Part shown: positions 18,651-27,540 of the stretch, in pieces
Layout: every line of letters begins with the position of its first letter
Numbering within the stretch: position 1 is the first letter of the stretch
DNA from: a virus
Length of the DNA stretch: 64,000 nucleotides
Virus record (IMG/VR): IMGVR_UViG_3300042386_001233
Coordinates: 62,001 to 126,000 of that record
Reading direction: 5' to 3' (one strand)
Translations under genes and position numbers: made by a program
The notes under the pieces: model-generated
Told to the model about the DNA's origin: nothing
What the model saw: only the letters and a program-made list of their open reading frames with translations
The model's database searches: none

Positions 18651-19687
18651 ACTGTTCCTGGGGCCTTGTATAATCCAATAGAGTGTTTCGGGTGCTTGTA
18701 CAAGTTCATTGTAGTGTCGATTCCGTAAAGATCAAGATCATGTTTTACCTGTTCACACTTTGTCATGGTTTGGCCAACAGAGCATGTTTGACCGTCTCTA
18801 TATTCTGTTATAGGAGTGACATTAGTATTGTCAAAAGTTGTTTTGCCAAAATGACATAATTTGTTACACATCCAGCTTTTATGTAATCTGGGTTTTTTAG
18901 TATTTTTAATAAGTTCGTACTTAGCCCTCAGCATGTTCTCTGTTTCTGCTAAGTCAGAATCATTAAAACATATAGTAAATGGACCTCCATCATTAATAAA
19001 ATAAATAGAGAACATTATATGGTTAATCTTAGGATATAAATGCTTAATAGCATAATGATATATTCTTAATTGAGGATCTCTTTCCAATTTTTCTTGAGTC
19101 TTTTCTTCTCCTGTAGCCCAGTCAAGTCTCCTACCAGTTTTCCAGTCTATAATTTCTATGGTGGTATCATTAACCAGAGTTATTAGGTCAATAGTTCCCT
19201 TAAGAGCTAAATTACCAGTAATCTTCTTATCTTCTACATCATACGAATATTTAGCCCATGGTTTAGATATCTCAAAGTCAAAGTGTTGTTCTGGACATAG
19301 AACATTTCTATTTCTAGGATCAAACATCCCATTGTTAAACTCGATTGCTTTATATACCCAAGCCCGACAATCTTTTAAGTCTTTGGGAGACCATTTATGG
19401 TGCTGTGTTTGTTGAGTATAATAATCGTAGACTTTATCAATAATTTCATCCAGATTATAGCTATGTACATTTATTAAACCAAAGACATCGTCTTCTACAG
19501 TGTCTAGATTGTCTTGTTGTGCCTTTTTAATAACTGCTAAAATTTCTAGAACTTTATGAGTTATTGTTCCTTTATCTGCCTTTTGACCAGACGGACCCCG
19601 CCACCCTAGTACATATTCAGCAAAATATTGCTGTTCACAGAGACTATGAGTATTGTAAGAAGAACTTCTAAAGTATGTTATTATCAT
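18647..19687 (-). CDS. RecB/Cas4-like PD-(D/E)XK nuclease
   Basis: 346 aa. The core is GTIDLI (Asp) followed by TTIEIIDWKTGRR (E-x-K-type) at about residues 163-186, then a Q-L-R-I-Y-H-Y motif (motif IV-V of RecB nucleases). A conserved-looking Cys at LCEQQYF near residue 17 and a C-terminal C-x3-C (MCNKLC) plus later Cys resemble the four-Cys iron-sulfur arrangement of Cas4 and AddB. It would process DNA ends during recombination or replication. It overlaps both neighbours by 4 nt within the replication operon. The iron-sulfur cluster is inferred. Confidence 0.75.
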   Translation of the reverse strand: MIITYFRSSSYNTHSLCEQQYFAEYVLGWRGPSGQKADKGTITHKVLEILAVIKKAQQDNLDTVEDDVFGLINVHSYNLDEIIDKVYDYYTQQTQHHKWSPKDLKDCRAWVYKAIEFNNGMFDPRNRNVLCPEQHFDFEISKPWAKYSYDVEDKKITGNLALKGTIDLITLVNDTTIEIIDWKTGRRLDWATGEEKTQEKLERDPQLRIYHYAIKHLYPKINHIMFSIYFINDGGPFTICFNDSDLAETENMLRAKYELIKNTKKPRLHKSWMCNKLCHFGKTTFDNTNVTPITEYRDGQTCSVGQTMTKCEQVKHDLDLYGIDTTMNLYKHPKHSIGLYKAPGTV

Positions 19688-20415
19688 GTAGTGAGTCCTA
19701 AGAGGTTTTCTAGTAATGTTTTAATTTGAGACACCTGATCATATATTGACGAATTAACATTATCTATAACGTAATCAAATTTAGACCAGTCAAATTTATC
19801 TTTATCTAATATGGATTCGCTAAGATGATCAGAATTATGTGGATTTCTAGTTAGTCTTAATACTTTGCCACCAATATTTTGAATTGACTCAACCTCGTTA
19901 GGAAAACGACAGTCTGTAATTATAGCAATATCTGGTTTTTCTCTGACTATTTTAGAGATGGTTGCTTTTACCCAAACGTCAGGATCTAATTTACGAAATA
20001 TGTCCGTTCCTATAATTTGCATAGCATCTCTGCCAGACAGCTGCTTGTTTTCCCATTGCAAATGTGTGGTTTGATTTTTTTCATCATCACTACCATAACA
20101 TTGATTATATTCCAATCCTAGAATATTCATGCAAATGTCTTGTTTTAAAACATCTGCAAAGTTATATATTTTGATTTTACTATATAGTTTTTGCAATAAG
20201 CTTTGGGCATTAATATCTGTCTTTGGTATTATGTGTGGTTGAAATAATCCTTCGTACTCTTTATTTCCGCCAAAATCAGAAAGTAGTATCTGTCCTTCGT
20301 CGTCTAGTAATACCTTTTCTGCCAAGCCTAGTTTAGACAGATGCAGAGATAATATAAAGTTACCAGCTGTTGTTTTGCCGGATTGTTTTCGTCCAGATAT
20401 ACCTAGCACTATCAT
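19684..20415 (-). CDS. Deoxynucleoside monophosphate kinase-like P-loop enzyme
   Basis: 243 aa. The P-loop is GISGRKQSGKTTAGNF at residues 5-20, and IAIITDCRFPNEVESI near 160-175 is the D-x-R-F-P-N-E motif seen in phage dNMP kinases of the T4 gp1 type. DAMQIIGTDIFRKLDPDVWV is a further conserved-looking core. It would phosphorylate dNMPs to dNDPs, joining the dCMP deaminase, dUTPase and RNR found elsewhere in the window. ATGA overlap with the primase gene. Confidence 0.75.
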   Translation of the reverse strand: MIVLGISGRKQSGKTTAGNFILSLHLSKLGLAEKVLLDDEGQILLSDFGGNKEYEGLFQPHIIPKTDINAQSLLQKLYSKIKIYNFADVLKQDICMNILGLEYNQCYGSDDEKNQTTHLQWENKQLSGRDAMQIIGTDIFRKLDPDVWVKATISKIVREKPDIAIITDCRFPNEVESIQNIGGKVLRLTRNPHNSDHLSESILDKDKFDWSKFDYVIDNVNSSIYDQVSQIKTLLENLLGLTT

Positions 20416-21581
20416 ATAGAGTATCCTTGTAGTTGTGGTAAAATATATTCATGAATATCTTTTGTAGACATTTCTGCAATATCGTTTGCTGTTAACTTAA
20501 TGTGTTTAATGTTATATGTTCTACAACATTTTTCTTCTATATTCTTAGCAGCAGCCTCGCCAGCCTTATCATTATCCATAATTGTTACTATGTTCATGGC
20601 TCCAGAAATATCTAATAACATCTTTTGCTTGTGACTTAATGATGCTCCAAAGATTGCCACAGAATTATGTATTCCTGCTTCTTCTAGTCTCCATACATTT
20701 CCAGGACTTTCTACCAGAATCACAGTATGAGAAGACGAGATATGCTCTTTAGCGAACCAATAATTATACAAATACTCTTGTGTTTTAAAGTTTTTATTAT
20801 GTCTCCATTTACAGTACTTCCATACCTCATTGTCAGATGGGCAATCTGATTCGGTTTTATGGAATCCTCCACATTTGATACATTTATTATAGAAGGTTCG
20901 TCCAGTACAACCTGTCATATTTTGACCACTATCATCATAAACAGGAACCACCGCCCTGTCACACATTTCCTTGTTAGGATCTAAGCAGTCTCCAACGTCA
21001 TATTTGCGCAATACGTCCTCACTGAAGCCCCTATTTAAAAAGTATTGAGATGGAATAGACAGAGCTTTAACCACAGATGATCTGGGAACAGTACCAAGAT
21101 TTATTGGCCTATCATTTGATTGAATATTTTTTATGGCATTTATAAAAGTAGATTTTTCTTTGGCTCTTTTTGAGACCTTGATATTGGCCAAATCAGACTT
21201 ACTAAAATCAATAGCAAACTCCAGAGCTTCACCAAAAGATACTACTGGATCTCCTGATTTAGACCATCCCTTTTCATGAGACAAACAACCTCTAATAAAC
21301 CCAATAATAGACGACTTAAAAATTTCTTCACATTGATGGGTTCTGCATTTCCAGTTACCTCTATAAGAGTCTCCTTGATGATACAGATTAAACGCGGAGT
21401 CGTTATCTCCTCCGTGGATTGGACAACTCATGATAACCATTTTATCAAGCATTCTATAAGATGTTATTCCGAGATGACTGAGTAAATTCTCTATATCATC
21501 ACAGACCACATCAGATAGATGCTTTAATTGATGCTGATCATACGAATGGTATTTCTTCTGCTTCTTCTTCATTATATTCAT
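20412..21581 (-). CDS. DnaG-like DNA primase
   Basis: 389 aa. The zinc-binding motif C53-x2-H56...C79-x4-C84 is of the CHC2 type. The Toprim domain has E292 (VILVESPGNV) and D337-N-D339 (IMDNDKAG), the metal-binding residues needed for primer synthesis. A second Cys cluster (CTGRTFYNKCIKCGG...C at about 226-248) is inserted before Toprim. It makes RNA primers for the helicase and polymerase. It overlaps the helicase gene by 44 nt; ATGs at 21581 and 21572 are both possible and neither has a good Shine-Dalgarno sequence. Confidence 0.9.
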   Translation of the reverse strand: MNIMKKKQKKYHSYDQHQLKHLSDVVCDDIENLLSHLGITSYRMLDKMVIMSCPIHGGDNDSAFNLYHQGDSYRGNWKCRTHQCEEIFKSSIIGFIRGCLSHEKGWSKSGDPVVSFGEALEFAIDFSKSDLANIKVSKRAKEKSTFINAIKNIQSNDRPINLGTVPRSSVVKALSIPSQYFLNRGFSEDVLRKYDVGDCLDPNKEMCDRAVVPVYDDSGQNMTGCTGRTFYNKCIKCGGFHKTESDCPSDNEVWKYCKWRHNKNFKTQEYLYNYWFAKEHISSSHTVILVESPGNVWRLEEAGIHNSVAIFGASLSHKQKMLLDISGAMNIVTIMDNDKAGEAAAKNIEEKCCRTYNIKHIKLTANDIAEMSTKDIHEYILPQLQGYSI

Positions 21582-23013
21582 TGTTACTAACTATAAATCC
21601 ATCTTTTTTGGTCTGAACGTTGTTAACTAATTCTAAACGAGTTTTACCTTCTACTATTTTGGCACACCAACCCTTCATGTGACAATTAATATAATCATTA
21701 TCGTCTAATCCTCCTCCGTGACGACTAATTAATGGCACTAACTTACGATTCCCATTATCTGGACCATCTTCAGCAATCTCCTCATCTGACTTTCTTTTAA
21801 AGATAGTGAAATTGCTACAGAGCCAAATGATTCTGTCTGATCCGCTAGCGGTATCTGTACTTTCCTTGGAAATACCGTCTCTGTTTAATTGTATAAAGGC
21901 TACTATTGGTACCTTATATTTAACGGCAAAGTTATGTAATGATGTCATCATGAAGCCAAGAACCTGATATTCTTTCATGTCTTGAGAGATACCGGCAGAG
22001 TCCATGAGCTTTAGATAGTCATAAAAAATTACGCACTCTTTAGCTGTGCCGTCATCATTAAGTCCAACCTCTTTAACTATCCACCTCCTCATTAATGCTA
22101 ATTGTTCTTCGAATGATTTGCCAGCAATACTATGATGATACAGTCTACTGGCTTTTAATTCAGCTACAGCTGCTTGCATTTTAGACATAGATCCTGGAGT
22201 ATCTGCAAACTTACCAGTTTCTATTTTGGATATTTCTAGTTCTGATGACATAGCAAGAATACGATGAACGTGGTCTTCCCTAGTCATTTCAGTATCCATA
22301 TTCAATACTGGTATTTTTAACTTACTAGCAATATAATAACCCATATTGTCTGATAGTAATGTCTTGCCCACCTTTGGTCTGGCCGCTATTACATTAACTG
22401 TTCCACGACGCAAACCCCCTCCAATAGACTGGTCATAAACTGGAAATCCTGTAGATATACCAATTTGATCTACTTTATGTTCTTGCAAAAACTTAATATA
22501 ATCATCAATGTCTTTGCCTATAGAAGATGGAGAAGAATCACCGTCAGTTGACAAAGAAGAAGAGAAATTAAAGATAGACTCTTCTGCTATACCTATAATA
22601 GAAGATATATTCTCTGACCCAGTAACATCTAATAGTTGTTCCTGAGCATTCTCTAGTTCTTTATGTAGTAATCTGGCTATTTCTAGCTTCTTGATTTTGG
22701 CAGCAAACTTCCTAACGTTTTCTAGATTAACTGGAAAATCGAATATAGCTTTTAAGTGCTGCGCTTCCTCTTTTTTGGATAAAACGTCTGATAGTCCCAA
22801 CTCTTGGGCAGACGAGTAGATAGATGCTAGATCTAGTTTAGTCTGAGGATTTTTATCACAGATATTCTTAATGCATTTATAAATTATTTGATTGCTGTCA
22901 ATAGTAAATGCGCCTTCTTGGATTATATCACAAATATCCAAGTAGGCATCTTCACCATACTTCAATATACCGCTCAGTACCGCTCTTTCTGCGGAAGGAT
23001 CACATAAAATCAT
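21538..23013 (-). CDS. DnaB-like replicative DNA helicase
   Basis: 491 aa. The N-terminal helical domain starts CDPSAERAVLSGIL (the DnaB A-E-x-A-V-L-G motif). The RecA-like core has Walker A ARPKVGKT at 211-218, IPVLNMDTEMT (catalytic Glu region), Walker B CVIFYDYLKLMD and PIVAFIQLNRD (sensor Gln). The C-terminus is acidic. It would be a hexameric helicase unwinding DNA ahead of the polymerase. It lies directly before the primase gene. A separate loader is not evident, though small helical proteins follow or precede it. Confidence 0.92.
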   Translation of the reverse strand: MILCDPSAERAVLSGILKYGEDAYLDICDIIQEGAFTIDSNQIIYKCIKNICDKNPQTKLDLASIYSSAQELGLSDVLSKKEEAQHLKAIFDFPVNLENVRKFAAKIKKLEIARLLHKELENAQEQLLDVTGSENISSIIGIAEESIFNFSSSLSTDGDSSPSSIGKDIDDYIKFLQEHKVDQIGISTGFPVYDQSIGGGLRRGTVNVIAARPKVGKTLLSDNMGYYIASKLKIPVLNMDTEMTREDHVHRILAMSSELEISKIETGKFADTPGSMSKMQAAVAELKASRLYHHSIAGKSFEEQLALMRRWIVKEVGLNDDGTAKECVIFYDYLKLMDSAGISQDMKEYQVLGFMMTSLHNFAVKYKVPIVAFIQLNRDGISKESTDTASGSDRIIWLCSNFTIFKRKSDEEIAEDGPDNGNRKLVPLISRHGGGLDDNDYINCHMKGWCAKIVEGKTRLELVNNVQTKKDGFIVSNNEYNEEEAEEIPFV

Positions 23014-23015
23014 AA

Positions 23016-23423
23016 TTACCCTGCTTGAGTTGAACAGTTATTACATTTGTATCTTGAGGCGCCCTCAAATATTAAACCAGGACTAACAATCTCTGTCTTA
23101 CCACAAATTCTGCATGTTACTTGTACTGGTTCAAACTCTCTCATTCTTGCTACCGGAGGATGTTTTGATAGCTTTTTGTCTATTGAACTATCTTCTTTAT
23201 GCATACTAAACTCTGGCATTTTAGCAAATTTATTTACCGATTCTTCGCTATCATTTTGAGTCCTGCCTCTTTGACGACTCTTTGTCTTCATTTTAGACTT
23301 TGAAGATTTGGTTTCTGTCTTTGCTTCTTGTTCAGGAGTTTGGTCATTGGGCAATAGACTTTGTAGTAGGTTTATTAACAACTTAACATTTTCTGGATTA
23401 TTTAGCACTTCTTTAGGATCCAT
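23016..23423 (-). CDS. Hypothetical protein with C-terminal zinc ribbon
   Basis: 135 aa. The N-terminal helix ends in a run of Lys/Ser/Thr (residues about 35-60), probably disordered. The C-terminus has VTCRICGKTEIV...YKCNNCSTQ, a C-x2-C/C-x2-C ribbon. It sits 2 nt before the helicase start and overlaps the upstream coiled-coil gene, so it belongs to the replication operon. It may be a nucleic-acid-binding accessory factor; the function is unknown. Confidence 0.65.
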   Translation of the reverse strand: MDPKEVLNNPENVKLLINLLQSLLPNDQTPEQEAKTETKSSKSKMKTKSRQRGRTQNDSEESVNKFAKMPEFSMHKEDSSIDKKLSKHPPVARMREFEPVQVTCRICGKTEIVSPGLIFEGASRYKCNNCSTQAG

Positions 23424-23904
23424 GACTCACCTTTGCTCTTTGAATGGACAACATGATATCAGATAAATTCTTTAAACTATTTGCTATATAAGATAGTCTG
23501 TCACTTCTTTGCTTAGCATACTTCTTAATACTGCTCAAAGACTGTGCTTTATCATTATGCTTTATGGCTTGTAAAGATTTTTCAATATAGCCATATCCTT
23601 TATAATTATTCACTTCATCCGCTATTGTCTCTTTAATAGACTCTTCAGCCCAATTCTGTCTGGCAATTTCTCTGTTAATTGTTCTTTGAACATGAAAAGC
23701 AAACTGTCCAAGTCTGTAGGATATTTGAGCACAATCTTCTGGAGATAGCTTCTCAATTTCATCACGAGACATTGTTAAATATGTGTTCATTTCTTGTTCT
23801 GACACACCATATGATTGAGCATACTCTGGCAGCGAAATACTCTTTTCGTATTCGTCAAGCACCTTATCCCAGTGTTGTAAATCTTCTTTCGCACTTCTAT
23901 TCAT
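23413..23904 (-). CDS. Hypothetical helical protein of the replication operon
   Basis: 163 aa, almost entirely alpha-helical by appearance, with long amphipathic stretches (SYRLGQFAFHVQRTINREIARQ; the C-terminal SLKNLSDIMLSIQRAK) and no enzymatic motif. It overlaps both neighbours by about 8-11 nt. A helicase-loading or structural accessory role is possible from its position between the RecA/nuclease pair and the helicase, but nothing in the sequence proves it. Confidence 0.6.
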   Translation of the reverse strand: MNRSAKEDLQHWDKVLDEYEKSISLPEYAQSYGVSEQEMNTYLTMSRDEIEKLSPEDCAQISYRLGQFAFHVQRTINREIARQNWAEESIKETIADEVNNYKGYGYIEKSLQAIKHNDKAQSLSSIKKYAKQRSDRLSYIANSLKNLSDIMLSIQRAKVSHGS

Positions 23905-24307
23905 TGTTGGTAATCCTTTGTTCCCATACTTCTGGAGATTCCATATATCCTAATACTATATATTTGATTCCATTTTTTTCACACCATTCTTGTTTATCAT
24001 GATCTCTTTTTTGAGACTTGAGAAAAGAAATTCTAGAATTATGATAGAATGGTATGAACTTATAATGCTGCTCTCCATGCACTTCTACCGACATCTTTAA
24101 TAGAGGAATATAAAAATCTAAATACAAAGTTTCCGATTTACGCAATGGTACTGGAACTTCCTCCAGTATTTGCATGGTTGGAAAATTTTTAGTCAGAATC
24201 TTTCTGGCTTCCAGATGAAAAGATGACTTATTTTGCATTTTACCCTTCGCAATGTAACCTGTCAAGTGCCAAGAATGAGAATTCCCATCCAAATCGACTA
24301 TATTCAT
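23897..24307 (-). CDS. Small PD-(D/E)XK nuclease (DUF559/Vsr-like)
   Basis: 136 aa. LDFYIPLLKMSVEVHGEQHY (about residues 68-87) supplies the Asp and E-x-H/G-E-Q-H metal-site pattern. It is followed by FLKSQKRDHDKQEWCEKNGIKYIVL, the K/R-R-D-x-x-K helix and final strand of DUF559-type nucleases. It overlaps recA by 4 nt, which suggests a recombination-associated role such as end or branch cleavage rather than a mobile element. It differs from the 265-aa nuclease at 7169 in lacking the modular N-terminus. Confidence 0.65.
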   Translation of the reverse strand: MNIVDLDGNSHSWHLTGYIAKGKMQNKSSFHLEARKILTKNFPTMQILEEVPVPLRKSETLYLDFYIPLLKMSVEVHGEQHYKFIPFYHNSRISFLKSQKRDHDKQEWCEKNGIKYIVLGYMESPEVWEQRITNNE

Positions 24308-25326
24308 TTATTAATTCCTAATACTTCTTTTACAGCATTTTCAACAGTAGCATAAGCGGTAGGATTTTCTAATAGATAGTTTCTTACCTTTTCTGACCCT
24401 TGGAATTTAGGCTTATCCTCTAATACGGTAATAGTATACCAAGCACCACCCTTATGAATAATACCAACATCGGAAGCTAGATTGATAATTTCGGTACATT
24501 TATCAATACCCTGACCGTATCTAATATAACTGGTTGTTGTTGCTCCGGGTGGTCCCAATGCTGAACATATAACTTGCCATTCTATCTCTTGTCCTATTTG
24601 AGTATTATCGGTACCCAGCAACCAAGGCTTGAATGTTTTTGCTCTGAGTTTGATATCAGTCTGATATGCGATAGCTTGCCCAGACTTTTCTTTAAATTCT
24701 GCACCATAACCAGTTGGATTACCCATTAAGTGAGTAATACCAATAACGATATTCTTATTAACAGGAATAACATTAGCGACTTTACGACAAAACTTAGCCA
24801 AAAGTTTAGCCCCGTCTGCTCTTTGCATTTTATCCATATCAGATGTAATTTCTGCTTCTGTACATAATGCAGAGTACGAGTCTATGATTAGAACACATCC
24901 AGGAATTTCATTAATAATTCTTTCTCCAATTTGCAGGTATTCTTCAGCGTGTAGAATCTTGCCTTGCTGAGAACCTATTACATGAAATCTAGAGAGGTCT
25001 AATGCTGGTATTCCTTCAAGATCTCTTTTCTTTAATCTACCTTCAATATTTAGGTAGTACACTTGACGACCTTCTTTAAAAGATCCATAAGCATATTCTA
25101 GTCTTTGTGCCGTTGCAGCAAAGTCTAGTGACGATGTTGTTTTACCACACTTTGGCTGTCCGGTAAGAACAACAAAACTACCCTCGGGTATTCCTCCGTT
25201 GAGAGCGATATCTAAAGCTGGACCAATAGGTATTGTTAAGATTTTTTTATCTACAATAGCATTACCAGACAAAATAATCCCATCACCAAAATTCTTATTA
25301 ACATCTTCTTTTAGCGTTGTAGCCAT
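24304..25326 (-). CDS. RecA-like recombinase
   Basis: 340 aa. Walker A is GQPKCGKT at residues 56-63, the catalytic Glu lies in YLNIEGR near 95, Walker B is CVLIIDSYSAL at 144-154, and the sensor/L2 region is IVIGITHLMGNPTG...KSGQA. It forms filaments on ssDNA and catalyses strand exchange; it would work with SSB and the Rad52-like and nuclease genes. The C-terminal lobe is short and not of the acidic E. coli RecA type, closer to phage UvsX-like proteins. ATG/TAA overlap with the upstream 139-aa gene. Confidence 0.92.
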   Translation of the reverse strand: MATTLKEDVNKNFGDGIILSGNAIVDKKILTIPIGPALDIALNGGIPEGSFVVLTGQPKCGKTTSSLDFAATAQRLEYAYGSFKEGRQVYYLNIEGRLKKRDLEGIPALDLSRFHVIGSQQGKILHAEEYLQIGERIINEIPGCVLIIDSYSALCTEAEITSDMDKMQRADGAKLLAKFCRKVANVIPVNKNIVIGITHLMGNPTGYGAEFKEKSGQAIAYQTDIKLRAKTFKPWLLGTDNTQIGQEIEWQVICSALGPPGATTTSYIRYGQGIDKCTEIINLASDVGIIHKGGAWYTITVLEDKPKFQGSEKVRNYLLENPTAYATVENAVKEVLGINK

Positions 25327-25745
25327 TATTCTAAATCTCGTAGTTTGGAAATGATATTTGGTTTACTGTTATTCGCTTTTCTATGTACTATATTATCTTT
25401 ACGATCATAGTCCATAGACAATTCCGTATTTTCCTGCTCCACTATCTTTTGGTATTGGTCTATAATAGCAAGAAGGTGTGGCGCTCGCAAAGAGTAAATC
25501 TTAGCTGATTTGGTATCATTCAAGGCTTTTATAATGGCTTTGGGATGGTATTTTTTAAGTAGTTTATTTGCTGATCCTATTTGGTTCCTATAATATGTTG
25601 ACCACTCTTTAGTCAACCAGAACCTATAGTGTAAATCTATGTTACTTAATTTGGCTTTATGTTCGCATATTATCTCAGTGATATACTGAGCAGCGGACAC
25701 ATCCTTACCATTAGAATACCTGGAGGGGTATTGAGCTTTATGCAT
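25326..25745 (-). CDS. Hypothetical protein upstream of recA
   Basis: 139 aa, basic and helical. W-rich segment HYRFWLTKEWSTYYRNQIGSANKLLKKY (about residues 39-66) and ALNDTKSAKIYSLRAPHLL suggest a DNA-binding or protein-binding helical domain; the C-terminal 35 residues are charged and probably flexible. The stop overlaps the recA start by 1 nt. No family recognised; a recombination or replication accessory role is inferred from coupling. Confidence 0.65.
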   Translation of the reverse strand: MHKAQYPSRYSNGKDVSAAQYITEIICEHKAKLSNIDLHYRFWLTKEWSTYYRNQIGSANKLLKKYHPKAIIKALNDTKSAKIYSLRAPHLLAIIDQYQKIVEQENTELSMDYDRKDNIVHRKANNSKPNIISKLRDLE

Positions 25746-26068
25746 TACTTGGACTTGTTTGGTCTAAAAATATTCTTTTCTTGGTTTCTTCCCTGCGATG
25801 ATTCTGCTTGCTTTCTTGTTTCGTCGGCAATTGCTGAAGCATCCTTGGTCATAATTGCTACATTGTTTAATTTCTTACCAGATGTATGGGTAATCATTAA
25901 ACTTTTAGCATTAGGTTTTGGTACAGTATTCATTTGAACATTGGCTTCCAGCACCTCGTTAATCTGCTTTTCTGACACTCCTAGTTCAGTCGATATCTTA
26001 TCAATACCTTCACCAGTGTGACTGAGCCAAAGAATAGCATACTTATTTGCTTTACTTAATTTAGCCAT
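25745..26068 (-). CDS. Small helix-turn-helix protein
   Basis: 107 aa from the ATG at 26068, which overlaps the previous stop as TGATG; the TTG three bases earlier is less likely. Residues 5-42 (KANKYAILWLSHTGEG, then IDKISTELGVSEKQINEVLE) form a clear helix-turn-helix resembling sigma-region-4 or resolvase-type DNA-binding helices. The remainder is polar, with a Lys/Asn-rich end. It could be a transcription regulator expressed with the replication genes; no operator is identified. Confidence 0.65.
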   Translation of the reverse strand: MAKLSKANKYAILWLSHTGEGIDKISTELGVSEKQINEVLEANVQMNTVPKPNAKSLMITHTSGKKLNNVAIMTKDASAIADETRKQAESSQGRNQEKNIFRPNKSK

Positions 26069-26448
26069 CAAATCTTCTCTCTTTCTGCTTTGTTAAGCCA
26101 TAATAAATTTTTAGAACAAAGGAATTGTAAATAACATTCAAATACTGCATAGCTAACCGGAGTAAAACGATTAGTTGGACGACAAGTATTATCAACTATG
26201 CTAGAAGATTTATCTTCTCCTAATTGAGAGATTGGATTATATAGCTTGTTGTTGGTTGATAGTCTAATAAAATATTGTGTAGGATTATTTGTTTTTGTAA
26301 TTTTTTTAGCTAGTACTTTATTGCTATCTGCATTAAGCATAGGGTTGCCACTGGAATCTACGTGGTCTTCATCTCCGACAAGACAGTAAAACTTATAATC
26401 TGTGGTGTCTTGCTTATTGTGATCAATAGTAAAAATGAAATCATTCAT
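26068..26448 (-). CDS. Hypothetical protein, paralogue of the 27142-27540 product
   Basis: 126 aa. It shares with the 132-aa protein encoded 0.7 kb upstream the ordered elements FYCLVGDEDHVD/YFCLRGSEDFID, VLAKKI/VVAKCI, YFIRLS...LYNPI/YYIKIS...VYNPI and a C-terminal YLQFLCSKNLLWL/YIQFLNTMNIAWL followed by an acidic-basic end. This is direct evidence for a duplicated family. Function unknown; soluble, mixed fold. Confidence 0.7.
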   Translation of the reverse strand: MNDFIFTIDHNKQDTTDYKFYCLVGDEDHVDSSGNPMLNADSNKVLAKKITKTNNPTQYFIRLSTNNKLYNPISQLGEDKSSSIVDNTCRPTNRFTPVSYAVFECYLQFLCSKNLLWLNKAEREKI

Positions 26449-26788
26449 TATTTATCTCCGATGCTTTCTCTGTTGCTTCTTTATCAGATTCCATAATACA
26501 TTTCTGCAGTTTGTTGAAGAACCCTGCCATGTACTCATGATAGTGCTTGTTCTGAGGTACGGGAACGTGATAATTCTGTTTGCAAATTTCATTAATTCCA
26601 ACAACATTGCCAGTTTCGTCTTGTTCTAAAACCTTAGCAGTTACAGTAATTACCAGCTCGTGTGGACACTCTAAGAGTTTTTCATATTCTTGTTCGATCT
26701 CATTTGATAATGTATTTTGTTTTAATATGCTCTCTAATACTGTATCGATAGCTTTCTTTTCTTCTTCCGAAATATTTTGCTCTGTCAT
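26441..26788 (-). CDS. Hypothetical acidic helical protein
   Basis: 115 aa from the ATG at 26788, which forms TAATG with the stop of the FmdB-like gene; an ATG at 26800 would overlap further. An N-terminal acidic helical segment (SEEEKKAIDTVLESIL) is followed by a beta-rich part with LLECPHELVITVTAKVL and a helical end. One H-rich stretch (HVPVPQNKHYHEYM) is present without a recognised metal motif. Unknown function; in a row of coupled small genes. Confidence 0.6.
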   Translation of the reverse strand: MTEQNISEEEKKAIDTVLESILKQNTLSNEIEQEYEKLLECPHELVITVTAKVLEQDETGNVVGINEICKQNYHVPVPQNKHYHEYMAGFFNKLQKCIMESDKEATEKASEINNE

Positions 26789-27138
26789 TATTTTGTCCAT
26801 TTGGTTTTTGTTTTAGGTTTTTTAATTTGAGACATTCCTTTAGGTAGATTGGCTATTTCTTCAGGATCTTTGTATGAATTATGTTTCTCGTGCAAAGACA
26901 TTCTTTGATCATCACTTAAAGAATCTCTGTTACGATTAGCTAGATCTCCCAATGTTTTAAGTTCACTAGAGTGTTTTCTTATAGAACAAGAAACGTTGAT
27001 GACATCGTCTTCATAAGATCTTTCTGTATTTTTTGCAGCGCAGTGTTGACACTTGGGGTGTTCTTTATAGTCTGAAAAATGAGCGAATAATTCAAATTTC
27101 TTTTCGCACTTATTGCATATGTAAGTATATGTTGGCAT
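26788..27138 (-). CDS. FmdB-type zinc-ribbon protein
   Basis: 116 aa. The N-terminus PTYTYICNKCEKKFELFAHF...CQHC matches the FmdB/putative regulatory zinc-ribbon family (P-x-Y-x-Y-x-C-x2-C...C-x2-C). The remainder is polar with a basic K/T-rich C-terminus. Such proteins are common in phages and are thought to bind nucleic acids or regulate; no specific role is known here. It sits between the two paralogous genes. Confidence 0.75.
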   Translation of the reverse strand: MPTYTYICNKCEKKFELFAHFSDYKEHPKCQHCAAKNTERSYEDDVINVSCSIRKHSSELKTLGDLANRNRDSLSDDQRMSLHEKHNSYKDPEEIANLPKGMSQIKKPKTKTKWTK

Positions 27139-27141
27139 AAA

Positions 27142-27540
27142 CTATTTTGTGTCTCTCTCTATTTCCTTTAGCCAAGCTATGTTCATAGTATTTAAGAATT
27201 GTATATATTTATCAAATATGATCTTATTGACTTCTTTAAAAGACCACTCTGTTTTACATACCTGGGTAATGATATTGTGTTTTTTGTCTTTGATCTTATG
27301 ATATTGAATAGGATTATATACTTCTCCAGTTGGACTAATTTTTATATAGTACCTATAATATTGACTGACACTACCAAAATGTTTAGGCTTTTTGTTTTGT
27401 ATGCATTTTGCAACAACATGCGGGGAGGATGAGTCAGATAATCTTGATCTATCATTATCATCTATAAAATCTTCACTACCTCTTAAACAAAAATACATTT
27501 CTACATCTTTATCTTGCTTAGCTCGAAATATGTGTTCCAT
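27142..27540 (-). CDS. Hypothetical protein, paralogue of the 26068-26448 product
   Basis: 132 aa; the second member of a local duplicated family (see the entry at 26068 for shared elements). Compared with its paralogue it has a longer loop (QNKKPKHFGSVSQYYRYY) before the central strand. It lies 3 nt before the FmdB-like gene and overlaps the HNH gene upstream by 23 nt. Function unknown. Confidence 0.7.
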   Translation of the reverse strand: MEHIFRAKQDKDVEMYFCLRGSEDFIDDNDRSRLSDSSSPHVVAKCIQNKKPKHFGSVSQYYRYYIKISPTGEVYNPIQYHKIKDKKHNIITQVCKTEWSFKEVNKIIFDKYIQFLNTMNIAWLKEIERDTK

